From Deltaproteobacteria bacterium (GTDB lineage: Bacteria; Desulfobacterota; Desulfobacteria; Desulfobacterales; Desulfosarcinaceae), in contig JAHLLR010000016.1 in the NCBI GenBank assembly GCA_020444075.1, forward strand, positions 1 through 64,000: DNA of 64,000 nucleotides. The letters are read 5' to 3'. Of the stretch, positions 17,413 through 26,045 are shown in pieces (within the stretch, counting starts at the first letter, position 1; the number at the start of each line of letters is the position of its first letter). A program made the position numbers and the translations under genes. Under the pieces are notes generated by a model, which was not told the origin of the DNA, ran no database searches, and was given only the letters and a program-made list of their open reading frames with translations.

Positions 17413-17874
17413 ATGTATGCAAGAAGACTGTTCGATTTCCCGTCAATGGGCTGGCAGTATCCATTTAACGGTCTGGAACGCATGTCCCGCCAGATGGATC
17501 GGCTGACACAGGCCGTAATGGGTAGACCGGGGATGCATTGGCTAACGGCGAGGGTATTTCCAGCGGTCAATCTCACCGAGGACAAAGACAAGTACTATGT
17601 CCGCGCCGAGCTCCCGGGTATCAAGGCAGACGCGCTAAATATACAGGTTGACGGCAGAAACCTGGCGATTTCGGGCGAGCGCACGATTCCGTCCGAGGGT
17701 GAGAACATTCGGTATCATCGGAAGGAGCGTGAAGCCGGAAAATTCTCTCGGGTAATCGGCCTGCCCGGTGATATCGATGCGAGCCATGTTAAGGCAAAAA
17801 TGGTCAATGGCATGTTGATGGTCACCATTGACAAATCGGAGGCATCCAAACCGAAACAGATAACCGTCAATTGA
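17413..17874 (+). CDS. Hsp20/alpha-crystallin small heat-shock protein (second copy)
   Basis: 153 residues. A short N-terminal arm (MYARRLFDFPSMGW) leads into an alpha-crystallin domain from about residue 48, with VRAELPGI, AISGERTI, FSRVIGLPGDID and the conserved GMLMVTI. It is shorter and clearly diverged from the first copy, so this is an old duplication and not a recent one. Shine-Dalgarno AGAAGGAG precedes the ATG. The gap to the first copy is 78 bp and to the third copy 29 bp. Confidence 0.93.
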   Translation: MYARRLFDFPSMGWQYPFNGLERMSRQMDRLTQAVMGRPGMHWLTARVFPAVNLTEDKDKYYVRAELPGIKADALNIQVDGRNLAISGERTIPSEGENIRYHRKEREAGKFSRVIGLPGDIDASHVKAKMVNGMLMVTIDKSEASKPKQITVN

Positions 17875-17903
17875 TATCTGTTTGTGTAAAGGAGGAATGA
17901 AAA

Positions 17904-18308
17904 ATGGCTGAATCCAAAGAACTTCAGGTAAAAGAAAAACATGAAGTGGCCGGTCCTGCCGAGCAAACCAGACCCGGCGCTGTCTTCACGCCAGAGGTGG
18001 ATATTTTTGAAAACGACCGTCAGATCAACCTGTTGGCGGATATGCCCGGGGTGGCTCCCGGCGATGTCAAGATCGATTTGGACGACGGTCTGCTGACCAT
18101 TTCCGGAGAAGTGAAACCGTTTGAAGGCAAAGATGAATCCGATGTGCTCATCGAGTTTGAAATCGGGCGGTATTACCGACAGTTCACCCTGTCCGAGGTA
18201 GTCGATCAGGGTAAGATCGAAGCCAAGCTTGAGGACGGGGTTCTGCGACTGACCCTGCCCAAAGCGGAAAAAGCGATCCCCCGCCAGATTACGGTTACCG
18301 CCGGATAA
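17904..18308 (+). CDS. Hsp20/alpha-crystallin small heat-shock protein (third copy)
   Basis: 134 residues, mostly the alpha-crystallin domain: FTPEVDIFENDRQINLLADMP, LTISGEVKP, YYRQFTLSEVVDQ and the conserved GVLRLTLPKAEK at the C-terminus. The N-terminal arm is very short, which in this family gives smaller oligomers. Strong AAAGGAGG Shine-Dalgarno. Different arm lengths among the three copies suggest mixed oligomers or different clients. Confidence 0.93.
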   Translation: MAESKELQVKEKHEVAGPAEQTRPGAVFTPEVDIFENDRQINLLADMPGVAPGDVKIDLDDGLLTISGEVKPFEGKDESDVLIEFEIGRYYRQFTLSEVVDQGKIEAKLEDGVLRLTLPKAEKAIPRQITVTAG

Positions 18309-18320
18309 TTTCTTGCGACC

Positions 18321-18353
18321 GGGAGACCCGAGTTAATCGGAATCGGGTCTCCC
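18321..18353 (+). terminator. Hairpin after the hsp20 operon
   Basis: GGGAGACCCGA (18321-18331) and TCGGGTCTCCC (18343-18353) form an 11-bp perfect stem 12 bp after the last Hsp20 stop. It lacks a T run, so it may protect the mRNA 3' end or terminate weakly. Confidence 0.6.
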
Positions 18354-18480
18354 CTCCAACTGCATATGAGAACGTCTATGGTGCAAAATCTGCTTAAGTC
18401 CCAAGACGATTGCGTTACCGCCCTAAAATATTCGGTGTGGCATTTTCGATAAAGTGTGAAGATCGAGTTTGATGACGTTC

Positions 18481-19494
18481 TTAAACATCTTGGAACCGAA
18501 AGGTACCGTCACCATCGTTCGTTGATGATATTTCCCTGAATCGGTCGATCACGCCGGCCATGTCCGAAGGCATCGTCGCTTCCGCAGTCATCCGCTCGCC
18601 GGTCACCGGATGAGTAAACGATAGCTGCCAGGCATGCAACATTTGACGATCCAGTGCCATGATCGCCTGACTCAACTCGGGTGAAATCGAAGCCAGCCTT
18701 CTTTTATCACCACGGTTGCCATATACCGGGTCCCCGATGACCGGGTGCCCCATGGTTTTGCAATGTACCCGAATCTGATGGGTTCGGCCTGTGCGGATGT
18801 CCAGTTCCAACAAAGATGCCCCCGGAAACTTCTCGAGTGTTCGCCATTTGGTGAGCGCCGAACGTGGTGTGTGGGTGGTTGTGGACATCTTTTTCCGGTC
18901 CTCCGGGTGACGGCCGATGGGGCTGTCAAGGCTTCCCGCATCTTTGCCCGGAACTCCATAGACCAGTGCCAGGTATTTTTTTCGAACCTCTCTTGACTTG
19001 AACTGAGCGGCCAGATGATGCATGGCGCGGGTATTCTTTGCCACCACCAGCACCCCGGATGTATCCTTGTCCAGCCGATGGACAATGCCCGGTCGAAGGC
19101 TTCCGGAAATTCCCGTTAAATTCGGGCAGTGGTACATCAGTGCATTGACCAGGGTTCCTCGGCTGTGCCCGGGAGCCGGGTGTACAACCATGCCGGGCTG
19201 CTTGTTTACCACCAGTAATTCAGCGTCCTCATAGAGGATGTGAAGGGGAAGGTTCTCCGGAAGAAAGCTTGACACCTCCGGAGTGGGTACCTTTCCTGAG
19301 ACGGTCTCTCCGGGTTTTACCGGGTAGGCGGGTTTTTTCACCGACCCGTCGACGGTGATGCATCCCTGCCGGATCAGCGTGGCGGCAAATGAGCGTGAGC
19401 AACAATCAATTTCGGTGGCAACCAGGGAGTCTAAGCGGCCCCCCGCCTGCGCCTGACCGACGCAAAAGGAAAACGACGAAGGTGGGTTGGACAT
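18481..19494 (-). CDS. rluD: RluA/RluD family 23S rRNA pseudouridine synthase
   Basis: 337 residues. An S4 RNA-binding domain (about residues 17-70, GRLDSLVATEI...LIRQGCITVDG) precedes the catalytic domain with HRLDKDTSGVLVVAKN, whose Asp is the catalytic nucleophile. RTGRTHQIRVH and HPVIGDPVYG follow. It converts uridines of helix 69 of 23S rRNA to pseudouridine if it is a true RluD; the RluA/C/D branches cannot be told apart with certainty here. It follows carD by 12 bp on the minus strand. Confidence 0.9.
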   Translation of the reverse strand: MSNPPSSFSFCVGQAQAGGRLDSLVATEIDCCSRSFAATLIRQGCITVDGSVKKPAYPVKPGETVSGKVPTPEVSSFLPENLPLHILYEDAELLVVNKQPGMVVHPAPGHSRGTLVNALMYHCPNLTGISGSLRPGIVHRLDKDTSGVLVVAKNTRAMHHLAAQFKSREVRKKYLALVYGVPGKDAGSLDSPIGRHPEDRKKMSTTTHTPRSALTKWRTLEKFPGASLLELDIRTGRTHQIRVHCKTMGHPVIGDPVYGNRGDKRRLASISPELSQAIMALDRQMLHAWQLSFTHPVTGERMTAEATMPSDMAGVIDRFREISSTNDGDGTFRFQDV

Positions 19495-19506
19495 GGGGTG
19501 AAAGGC

Positions 19507-20052
19507 TCAGGCATCATCGGATTTGAACAACGCTTCAATTTCGTTGATAATGGACTTTTCGTTTTTGTTCTTGGCCGTGGACAGCTCTTTGACAAGCAGG
19601 TTCTGTGCGGTGTCGTAAAGTTTTCGCTCCCCAAAAGAGAGGTCTTTGGTCAACTTCAGCAGAGACAGATCCCTGTAAACCTCGGCTACCTCGAACAGAG
19701 AACCGGTTTTAATCTTTTCCATATACTCGCGGTAACGCCGGTTCCAGGTCTGGTTGTCAATCGGCTGTTCCTGCCGGGAACGCATCACATCGAAAATTTT
19801 CGGAATATCCTTTTTTTGGATCACGTCCCGCAGACCGACCGACTCTACATTCCAGGTGGGGATCATGATCACCATGGAATTTTCGATGACCTTCATAATA
19901 TAAAAGTCGTGTTCTTCACCGTTTACGACCTTGGTTTCGATGGATTCGATCCGCCCGACGCCGTGGGCCGGATAGACGGCAAGATCACCAACCTTGAACC
20001 GTTTCACGGATGCTGTATTTTTCGGGATGTCCTTGGCCGATTTATCTGACAT
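19507..20052 (-). CDS. carD: CarD/CdnL family RNA-polymerase-binding regulator
   Basis: 181 residues. The N-terminal domain (about 16-80) is the RNAP-interaction module: FKVGDLAVYPAHGVGRIESIET then FYIMKVIENSMVIMIPTWN. The C-terminal half is helical with YREYMEKIKTGSLFEVAEVYRDLSLLK and LSFGERKLYDTAQNLLVKEL, typical of the CdnL DNA-interacting domain that stabilises open complexes at rRNA and other promoters. The size is normal for the family. It is followed by rluD within 12 bp. Confidence 0.92.
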   Translation of the reverse strand: MSDKSAKDIPKNTASVKRFKVGDLAVYPAHGVGRIESIETKVVNGEEHDFYIMKVIENSMVIMIPTWNVESVGLRDVIQKKDIPKIFDVMRSRQEQPIDNQTWNRRYREYMEKIKTGSLFEVAEVYRDLSLLKLTKDLSFGERKLYDTAQNLLVKELSTAKNKNEKSIINEIEALFKSDDA

Positions 20053-20241
20053 GTGGGTACCAGTGATCAGGGGTTAAAACCACCTTGAGCGGGGTTGCTC
20101 TCCCGGGACGAAAACCGGGGATAACAGGCGATCAGTTTAGCATTGAATTCCGTAGGGGGAGGCCCCCCGCCGCCTGCTGGGGGAGCAAATAATAACCATA
20201 TGGAATAGCAAAATATACCACTGCGACCGCCAATAATCAAT

Positions 20242-20278
20242 AAAAAAAGGATTGGCGCCGGTTGGCGCCAATCCTTTT
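20242..20278 (-). terminator. Strong terminator downstream of hppA
   Basis: AAAAGGATTGGCGCC (20245-20259) and GGCGCCAATCCTTTT (20264-20278) form a 15-bp perfect stem with a four-base loop. On the minus strand it ends in a run of T, 40 bp after the hppA stop. By symmetry it can also act on plus-strand transcripts. Confidence 0.92.
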
Positions 20279-20317
20279 AAAACGAACGGTATTTGCGGAT
20301 CAGACCCGCCGTTGTGA

Positions 20318-22327
20318 CTACATCAGGAACGGAACCATCAGCAGGGCCACCACGTTGAGGATCTTGATCATCGGGTTTACGGCCGGGCCGGCGGTATCTT
20401 TGTAGGGATCGCCGACGGTGTCGCCGGTAACGGCGGCTTTATGGGCATCAGAACCCTTTCCGCCCAGGTGACCGTCTTCAATGTATTTCTTGGCATTGTC
20501 CCAGGCAGCGCCACCGGTGGTCATGGACAGGGCCACGAAGACACCCGTAACGATGGAACCGATCAACAGGCCGCCCAGGGCGACTTTACCCAGCAGGAAA
20601 CCTACCAGCAGCGGGGCAATCACGGGCAGCAGGGCGGGAATCAGCATCTCTTTCAGGGCGAACTTGGTGACGATGTCCACGCAGGCACCATAATCAGGTT
20701 TGGCGGTACCTTCCATGATCCCGGGAATCTCGCGGAACTGCCGGCGAACTTCCTCGACAACGGCGCCACCGGCGTTGCCGACGGCCTTCATGGCGATGGA
20801 GGCGAACAGGTAGGGCAGCAAGCCGCCGATGAACAGGCCAATAACCACGTTGACATCGGACAGGTCGAATTTGATCGCTTTTTCAGCGCCCTGCATCTGG
20901 AACTCCATGACATAGGCGGCAAAAAGCACCAGGGCGGCCAGACCGGCGGAACCGATGGCGTAGCCCTTGGTAACGGCCTTGGTGGTGTTGCCGACGGCAT
21001 CCAGCGGGTCGGTAACGGCGCGGACGCTGTCGTCCATTCCGGCCATCTCAGCGATACCACCGGCGTTGTCGGTGATGGGTCCGTAGGCATCGATGGCAAT
21101 GACCATACCGGTCATGGAGAGCATGGACATGGCGGCCATGGCGATGCCGTAGAGGCCGCCAAACTTGTGGGCCAGGAAAATGGCCAGGCAGATGCTCAGA
21201 ACCGGCGCCGCAGTCGCCTGCATGGAGACGGCCAGACCAGAGATGATATTGGTACCGTGGCCGGTGGTGGATGCATCGGCGATACCTTTAACCGGACCGT
21301 AAATGCCGGTGTAGTATTCGGTGATGATGACGATCACGACGGTCAGGATCAATCCGATCAGGGTGCAGTAGTAAATATTCATGGCGGAGATGCCGGGCAC
21401 GTCAGCCATGAATTTCGTACAGGCGTAGTAAAAAGCCACTGCGGCGATGATGGCGGAACCGAACATGCCTTTATAGAGGGCGCCCATGATGTAGCCGCCA
21501 CTGCCCAGACGGACGAAGAAAACGGCGATCATGGAGGCGATGATGGAGATGGCGCCGAGAATCAGCGGGAACTCAGTAGCCATAAGGACTTTGGGGAACA
21601 GCAGGTGGCCGATCAGCATGGCGGCCACGGCGGTGACGGCATAGGTCTCGAACAGGTCGGCGGCCATACCGGCGCAGTCACCCACATTGTCGCCCACGTT
21701 GTCGGCGATGGTGGCGGGGTTTCTGGGGTCGTCTTCAGGAATACCTGCTTCGACTTTACCCACCAGGTCGGCGCCCACGTCGGCGCCCTTGGTGAAGATA
21801 CCACCGCCCAGACGGGCGAAGATGGAGATCAGGCTGCCGCCGAATCCGAGGGCGACCAGGGCAATGACATCATGGGTGGCGGTATAGTAACCGGCCACGG
21901 AGGTCAGAGCCAAACCGGCAACGATCATACCGGTAACACTGCCGCCTTTGAAGGCCATGGAAAGTCCGGCAGCCATGCCCTTTTTGGCAGCCTCGGCCGT
22001 GCGCACGTTGGCCAGCACGGAAACCCGCATGCCGATATATCCGGCCATGAACGAGGCGACGGCGCCAATCATGAACCCAAAGGCGGTCTTGGCACCCATG
22101 GTCACAAAAATAACACCAAAAATGATGATGCCGGCAATACCCATGCTTTTCAACTGGCGGTTCAGGTAGGCAATGGCGCCTTCCTGAATGGCGCCGGCGA
22201 TGGCCTGCATTTTCTCGTTTCCGGCAGGAGCACTTTTAACGATTCCCGCAAGGATAATCGAAAAGAAAACCCCAGCAACACCGACCAACGTACACACGAG
22301 CGGTATGTTGTTCATTACAACGTCCAT
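20318..22327 (-). CDS. hppA: Membrane-bound proton-translocating pyrophosphatase
   Basis: 669 residues from the ATG at 22327, which has GGAGG five bases upstream; a further in-frame ATG at 22339 overlaps that site. About 16 membrane helices. The PPi/Mg-binding loop reads [16 protein letters not shown], followed by [18 protein letters not shown]. The segment [15 protein letters not shown] has Lys and Thr at the two positions that distinguish K+-independent H+-pumping enzymes from K+-dependent ones (Ala and Gly). It should couple cytosolic PPi hydrolysis to H+ export, saving energy from sulfate or fatty-acid activation. It ends in a strong terminator. Confidence 0.95.
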   Translation of the reverse strand: MDVVMNNIPLVCTLVGVAGVFFSIILAGIVKSAPAGNEKMQAIAGAIQEGAIAYLNRQLKSMGIAGIIIFGVIFVTMGAKTAFGFMIGAVASFMAGYIGMRVSVLANVRTAEAAKKGMAAGLSMAFKGGSVTGMIVAGLALTSVAGYYTATHDVIALVALGFGGSLISIFARLGGGIFTKGADVGADLVGKVEAGIPEDDPRNPATIADNVGDNVGDCAGMAADLFETYAVTAVAAMLIGHLLFPKVLMATEFPLILGAISIIASMIAVFFVRLGSGGYIMGALYKGMFGSAIIAAVAFYYACTKFMADVPGISAMNIYYCTLIGLILTVVIVIITEYYTGIYGPVKGIADASTTGHGTNIISGLAVSMQATAAPVLSICLAIFLAHKFGGLYGIAMAAMSMLSMTGMVIAIDAYGPITDNAGGIAEMAGMDDSVRAVTDPLDAVGNTTKAVTKGYAIGSAGLAALVLFAAYVMEFQMQGAEKAIKFDLSDVNVVIGLFIGGLLPYLFASIAMKAVGNAGGAVVEEVRRQFREIPGIMEGTAKPDYGACVDIVTKFALKEMLIPALLPVIAPLLVGFLLGKVALGGLLIGSIVTGVFVALSMTTGGAAWDNAKKYIEDGHLGGKGSDAHKAAVTGDTVGDPYKDTAGPAVNPMIKILNVVALLMVPFLM

Positions 22328-22357
22328 TCTTTCCTCCATTCAGTGATTAGCGTGAAA

Positions 22358-22939
22358 TCAAGGTTTGCGGTTAAACCGATTCATGGCATCCTTTGCTCCC
22401 TCACAAAGGATCGCTACAACAGCCTCGATGGCCCGTGATAGAAAGAGTTCCAGTTTCATTCTCTGACTGGCATCGAATTCCCCCAGAACGTAATCCACCA
22501 CCCCAATGTCGCCTTCGGGCCGCCCGACGCCCATTCGCACCCTTACGAAATCATCGGTCCCCAGGGCATCAATCAGGGACCTCAGTCCATTGTGTCCTCC
22601 ATCCCCCCCTTTCTCTTTGATTTTCAATCTTTCATAAGCAAGGTCAATGTCATCGTGGATGACGACCATATCCTCGCATGGAATCCCGTGGGTTCGAATG
22701 ATGCTGCTCACCGGGTCGCCGGACCGGTTCATATATGCCATCGGCCTGGCGACAAGTACCGGAACGCCGGCGACATCCCCCTGGGCGATCTCCGCGTTGA
22801 TCCGGCTGCGGCAGGTGGTCAGCCCAAATTCCCGTATCATCCGGTCTGCGGCCATGAACCCGATGTTGTGGCGGGTCGACGCATATTCCTGGCCCGGATT
22901 GCCCAGCCCGACGATCAGATGCCGTCTGATTTCAACCAT
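22358..22939 (-). CDS. pth: Peptidyl-tRNA hydrolase
   Basis: 193 residues from the ATG at 22939; an in-frame TTG at 22966 would add nine non-conserved residues. LIVGLGNPGQEYASTRHNIGF holds the conserved Asn and catalytic His, VIHDDIDLAYERLKIK the conserved Asp, and GGHNGLRSL the tRNA-binding loop. It releases peptides from prematurely dropped peptidyl-tRNAs in the cytosol. It sits in the conserved order prs-rplY-pth, 53 bp after rplY, with hppA 30 bp downstream. Confidence 0.95.
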   Translation of the reverse strand: MVEIRRHLIVGLGNPGQEYASTRHNIGFMAADRMIREFGLTTCRSRINAEIAQGDVAGVPVLVARPMAYMNRSGDPVSSIIRTHGIPCEDMVVIHDDIDLAYERLKIKEKGGDGGHNGLRSLIDALGTDDFVRVRMGVGRPEGDIGVVDYVLGEFDASQRMKLELFLSRAIEAVVAILCEGAKDAMNRFNRKP

Positions 22940-22992
22940 CGCGCAGCTGGCGCACCGTGCCGACAATCGAAAGAATGGCCGTCACAACTAGT

Positions 22993-23637
22993 TTACTCGG
23001 CTGAGGATTCTTCAGCAGCTTCCGCACCTTCCTCGGCCACCCCTTCCTCTTCGTCACCCTCCGCTTTCTCTTCTTCCGCCTTCGTGCTGAGGATGGTCAG
23101 GATGGTGAAGTTGACGTCGGCAGGAATCTCAACTTCTCCTTCCAGCGCGAGGTCTTCGACATGAAAGGAATCGCCGACATCAAGGTTGGTGATGTCGATA
23201 ATAATTTTCTCTGGAATCCGATCGGGCAGACAGAACACTTCCAGTTCCCGGCGAATAAGCTGCAGCATGCCGCCCATCTCCACGCCCACGCTCTTGCCGG
23301 TTGTGACCACAGGAACCATAACCTTGATCTTGTGGTCCATGCTCACCTCATAAAGGTCCAGGTGAAGCAGGTTGTGGGAGACCGGATGCCGCTGCATCTC
23401 CTTGATCATGACGTTGCGGGTATCGTCGGCACCTTCGATCTGCAGCTTCAACAGCTTCTGAGCCACGGCACCGGACTTAAAAATGGGTTCGAGCTCCAGC
23501 TTGTCGATGGACAGCTTAATGGGTTCGGTATTGGGGCCATACAAAATGGCGGGAATCTTTCCGTCACGCCGCAGAACTCTTGAAGATCCGTTTCCCACGG
23601 CTTCCCGTTGACTTGCTTTCAGGTTCATTATTTCCAA
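22993..23637 (-). CDS. rplY: 50S ribosomal protein L25/Ctc (long form)
   Basis: 214 residues. The N-terminal L25 domain (RVLRRDGKIPAILYGPN, RHPVSHNLLHLDLYEVS) binds 5S rRNA. The beta-rich TL5/Ctc C-terminal domain follows (IPEKIIIDITNLDVGDSFHVEDL), and the tail after about residue 180 is almost purely acidic and Ala-rich. The start is best taken as the TTG at 23637, because AAGGAGG lies nine bases before it; the ATG nine bases further in would be 18 bases away. In the conserved prs-rplY-pth operon, 24 bp after prs. Confidence 0.93.
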   Translation of the reverse strand: MEIMNLKASQREAVGNGSSRVLRRDGKIPAILYGPNTEPIKLSIDKLELEPIFKSGAVAQKLLKLQIEGADDTRNVMIKEMQRHPVSHNLLHLDLYEVSMDHKIKVMVPVVTTGKSVGVEMGGMLQLIRRELEVFCLPDRIPEKIIIDITNLDVGDSFHVEDLALEGEVEIPADVNFTILTILSTKAEEEKAEGDEEEGVAEEGAEAAEESSAE

Positions 23638-23661
23638 CGATCTTTTCCTCCTTAAAGAATA

Positions 23662-24612
23662 TTACACGAACAGGGACGTTACCGAATCCCCCGTGTAGCT
23701 TCTGATAATGGCTTCCCCCACCAGGCTGGAGATGGAAAGCACCTTGATTTTGTTGCAGGCAGCCGCCTTCTCGTTAAGCGGAATGGTATCCGTACAGACG
23801 ACGCTGGTAATAGGTGAGGCATTGATACGGTCCACGGCAGGCCCCGACAGCACCGGATGGGCACAGCAGGCATGGACTTCCCGCGCGCCTCCTTCCATGA
23901 TCACGTTCACGGCTTCGGTCAGGGTACCGGCGGTATCAATCATGTCGTCTTGAATAATGACGGTCTTGTCCTTCACATCACCGATAATAGCCATGGCCCG
24001 GGCTTTGTTGGGCGCCGACCGTCGTTTGTCCACGATGGCCAGTCCGGCATTGAGGCGTTTGGCAAAGGCACGCGCGCGCTCCACGCCGCCGGCATCAGGC
24101 GACACGATGACCAACCCTTCATTGAAGTTGGATTTGATATATTCCAGGAGAACCGGTGCCGCGTAAAGGTTATCCACGGGAATGTTGAAAAAACCCTGAA
24201 TCTGCCCTGCGTGAAGGTCCATGGTAATCACACGAGTGGCCCCGGCAGTCGTCAGCAGATCGGCGATCAGCTTGGCGCTGATAGGCACGCGGGGTGCCAC
24301 TTTTTTGTCCTGGCGGGCATAGCCGTAATAGGGAATCACGGCGGTGATCCGGCGGGCCGAGGCCCGTTTCAGGGCATCCACCATAAGGAGCAACTCAACC
24401 AGGTTGTCATTGACCGGATGGCAGGTGGATTGAATGACAAAAACATCTTTGGTCCGTACGTTTTCATCGATCTCGATCTGAATCTCACCGTCACTGAATC
24501 GCTTGACGACGGCGCCACACAGGGGCATCCCCAAGTATTCGCCAATCTTACATGCCAGATCCGGATTGGAATTGCCTGTAAAAACGCAGAACTTTTGTTT
24601 TTTCGTTGTCAC
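23662..24612 (-). CDS. prs: Ribose-phosphate pyrophosphokinase (PRPP synthetase)
   Basis: 316 residues, the normal class I length. [35 protein letters not shown] (ATP-binding loop), [12 protein letters not shown] (catalytic and metal-binding) and the PRPP loop [13 protein letters not shown] are all intact. It makes PRPP for nucleotide, His, Trp and NAD synthesis. The gene follows the tRNA-Gln by about 30 bp and precedes rplY by 24 bp, an arrangement common in Desulfobacterota. Confidence 0.97.
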   Translation of the reverse strand: MTTKKQKFCVFTGNSNPDLACKIGEYLGMPLCGAVVKRFSDGEIQIEIDENVRTKDVFVIQSTCHPVNDNLVELLLMVDALKRASARRITAVIPYYGYARQDKKVAPRVPISAKLIADLLTTAGATRVITMDLHAGQIQGFFNIPVDNLYAAPVLLEYIKSNFNEGLVIVSPDAGGVERARAFAKRLNAGLAIVDKRRSAPNKARAMAIIGDVKDKTVIIQDDMIDTAGTLTEAVNVIMEGGAREVHACCAHPVLSGPAVDRINASPITSVVCTDTIPLNEKAAACNKIKVLSISSLVGEAIIRSYTGDSVTSLFV

Positions 24613-24642
24613 TTTCTGAACGCCACTCCTGTTCGATGTGAT

Positions 24643-24717
24643 TGGCTGGGGCGGGAGGATTCGAACCTCCGAATGCAGGAACCAAAATCCTGTGTCTTAC
24701 CGCTTGACGACGCCCCA
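24643..24717 (-). tRNA. tRNA-Gln (anticodon UUG)
   Basis: 75 nt with the CCA encoded. The acceptor stem pairs TGGGGCG with CGCCCCA and the discriminator base is G. The anticodon arm CAGGA-TTTTGGT-TCCTG gives anticodon UUG for Gln codons CAA/CAG. The T arm GGAGG-TTCGAAT-CCTCC is intact. It lies between ispE and prs on the same strand and is probably processed from their transcript. Confidence 0.97.
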
Positions 24718-24766
24718 GCAGAAAAATGCCGGTGTCCTGAGCCCGGACTACGGCAACAACCGGCAC

Positions 24767-25639
24767 TTAGATCAAAAGATCCGCGACATAAAGCGTCCAG
24801 TTTTGATTTAGCTGATTGTCACGCAAGGCTGTACAAACTGAAATGGCTCGCTCGGCGTCCGCAAACAATCCGAACACCGTTGATCCACTACCGGACATCA
24901 TGGCCCCGGCCGCTCCATGTTCCAGCAGCAAGCGCTTTATTTTCTTGATGACCGGAAACGCCATTTCTGTCACCGGTTCCAAATCGTTGACCAGATGCTC
25001 ATCGACGTTGAAAAATCGGCCATCAAAGTGGAATTTACTAAGTTTTTTTTCGTCTTTTGTCAATCTTAAATTCAGATTTTTGTAGACCCAGGCGGTGGAT
25101 ACCGCCTCGTTGGGATAGACCAGCAACGCCGTCCATGGCGTCAGGTGGGCAAAGGGATCGAGCCGGTCACCGATTCCAGTCGCCAGCGCCGGTGCACCCA
25201 GGATAAAAAAAGGAACATCGGCACCGATTCGCGTGCCCAAAGCCATGAGTTTTTGCGTGGAAAGGGGCTGCCCGAAGTAGTTGTTCAAGGCCTTCAGGAC
25301 GGCGGCAGCATCGCTGCTGCCACCGCCAAGCCCGGCACCCACGGGGATTTTTTTATCTATATGGATGGTGAGACCGGGAACCGGAGGAGCCTTGTCCGCG
25401 AACACGGTCTCAAAAAAAAGGCGTGCCGACCGGGCCGCCAGGTTGGATGCATCTTCCGGGACACCGGGATGGTCGCAGATGACGACAATTCCTTTCCCGC
25501 CCACGTTCAGGGTCAGGGTGTCGTACAAGGCCAATGGGCATATGAGGCTATACAACTCATGATAGCCGTCGGGTCGTTTCCCGGTGACGCGAAGAAACAG
25601 GTTGATCTTCGCCGGCGCCTTTACGCGAAACGGTTCCAT
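24767..25639 (-). CDS. ispE: 4-diphosphocytidyl-2-C-methyl-D-erythritol kinase
   Basis: 290 residues, GHMP kinase family. The N-terminus has APAKINLFLRVTGKRPDGYHEL with the catalytic Lys; the ATP loop is KKIPVGAGLGGGSSDAAAVL, and GAMMSGSGSTVFGLF is the C-terminal GHMP motif 3. It phosphorylates CDP-methylerythritol in the MEP isoprenoid pathway. It is directly upstream of tRNA-Gln and prs, 22 bp after the DUF1844 gene. Confidence 0.96.
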   Translation of the reverse strand: MEPFRVKAPAKINLFLRVTGKRPDGYHELYSLICPLALYDTLTLNVGGKGIVVICDHPGVPEDASNLAARSARLFFETVFADKAPPVPGLTIHIDKKIPVGAGLGGGSSDAAAVLKALNNYFGQPLSTQKLMALGTRIGADVPFFILGAPALATGIGDRLDPFAHLTPWTALLVYPNEAVSTAWVYKNLNLRLTKDEKKLSKFHFDGRFFNVDEHLVNDLEPVTEMAFPVIKKIKRLLLEHGAAGAMMSGSGSTVFGLFADAERAISVCTALRDNQLNQNWTLYVADLLI

Positions 25640-25661
25640 GTCAGGTGACAGCCGCGTTCGG

Positions 25662-25982
25662 CTACCCCTTCTCTTTCACGTAAAGGATCCGCAGGTCGTA
25701 AAGGATGTTCTTGAGCATCGCCGCCTCATCGGCATCCAGGTTTCCCCTCGTCTTTTCTTCGAGCATGGAAAGGATGTCTATGGTCTGTTTGGCCAGCGGC
25801 AGGTTTTTGGTTTTCTCGCCGGTCATCGGGTCTTCCATCATTCCCAGTTGAACCAGGGCCGATGAATTGAGCGAAAAGATAAAGGTCGCAAAATTGAGGG
25901 TCGGCAGGGATGCTTTTGCAGCGGATTTGGGTTGGCCGCCCGACCCCGCTTTGCCGGTATTGTCCTGCTTTTCGTCTGTCAT
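25662..25982 (-). CDS. DUF1844 family protein
   Basis: 106 residues. A Lys/Gly/Ser-rich, probably disordered N-terminus (1-28) is followed by LNFATFIFSLNSSALVQLGMM, PLAKQTIDILSMLEEKTRGNLD and MLKNILYDLRILYV, the DUF1844 signature. Function is unknown. The family is typical of delta-proteobacteria and acidobacteria, where it lies beside isoprenoid or translation genes as here. It starts 63 bp after serA ends and overlaps no other gene. Confidence 0.85.
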   Translation of the reverse strand: MTDEKQDNTGKAGSGGQPKSAAKASLPTLNFATFIFSLNSSALVQLGMMEDPMTGEKTKNLPLAKQTIDILSMLEEKTRGNLDADEAAMLKNILYDLRILYVKEKG

Positions 25983-26045
25983 GGCGAACGCTCCTTAAAA
26001 GATAGAAATAGCCCCTGCGCCGACGGCGAGATCGACCGGACGGTC

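Noticed and set aside
20441-22438. 665-codon plus-strand frame
   Set aside because: Antisense shadow of hppA; very rich in Gly, His, Asp and Gln without any domain.
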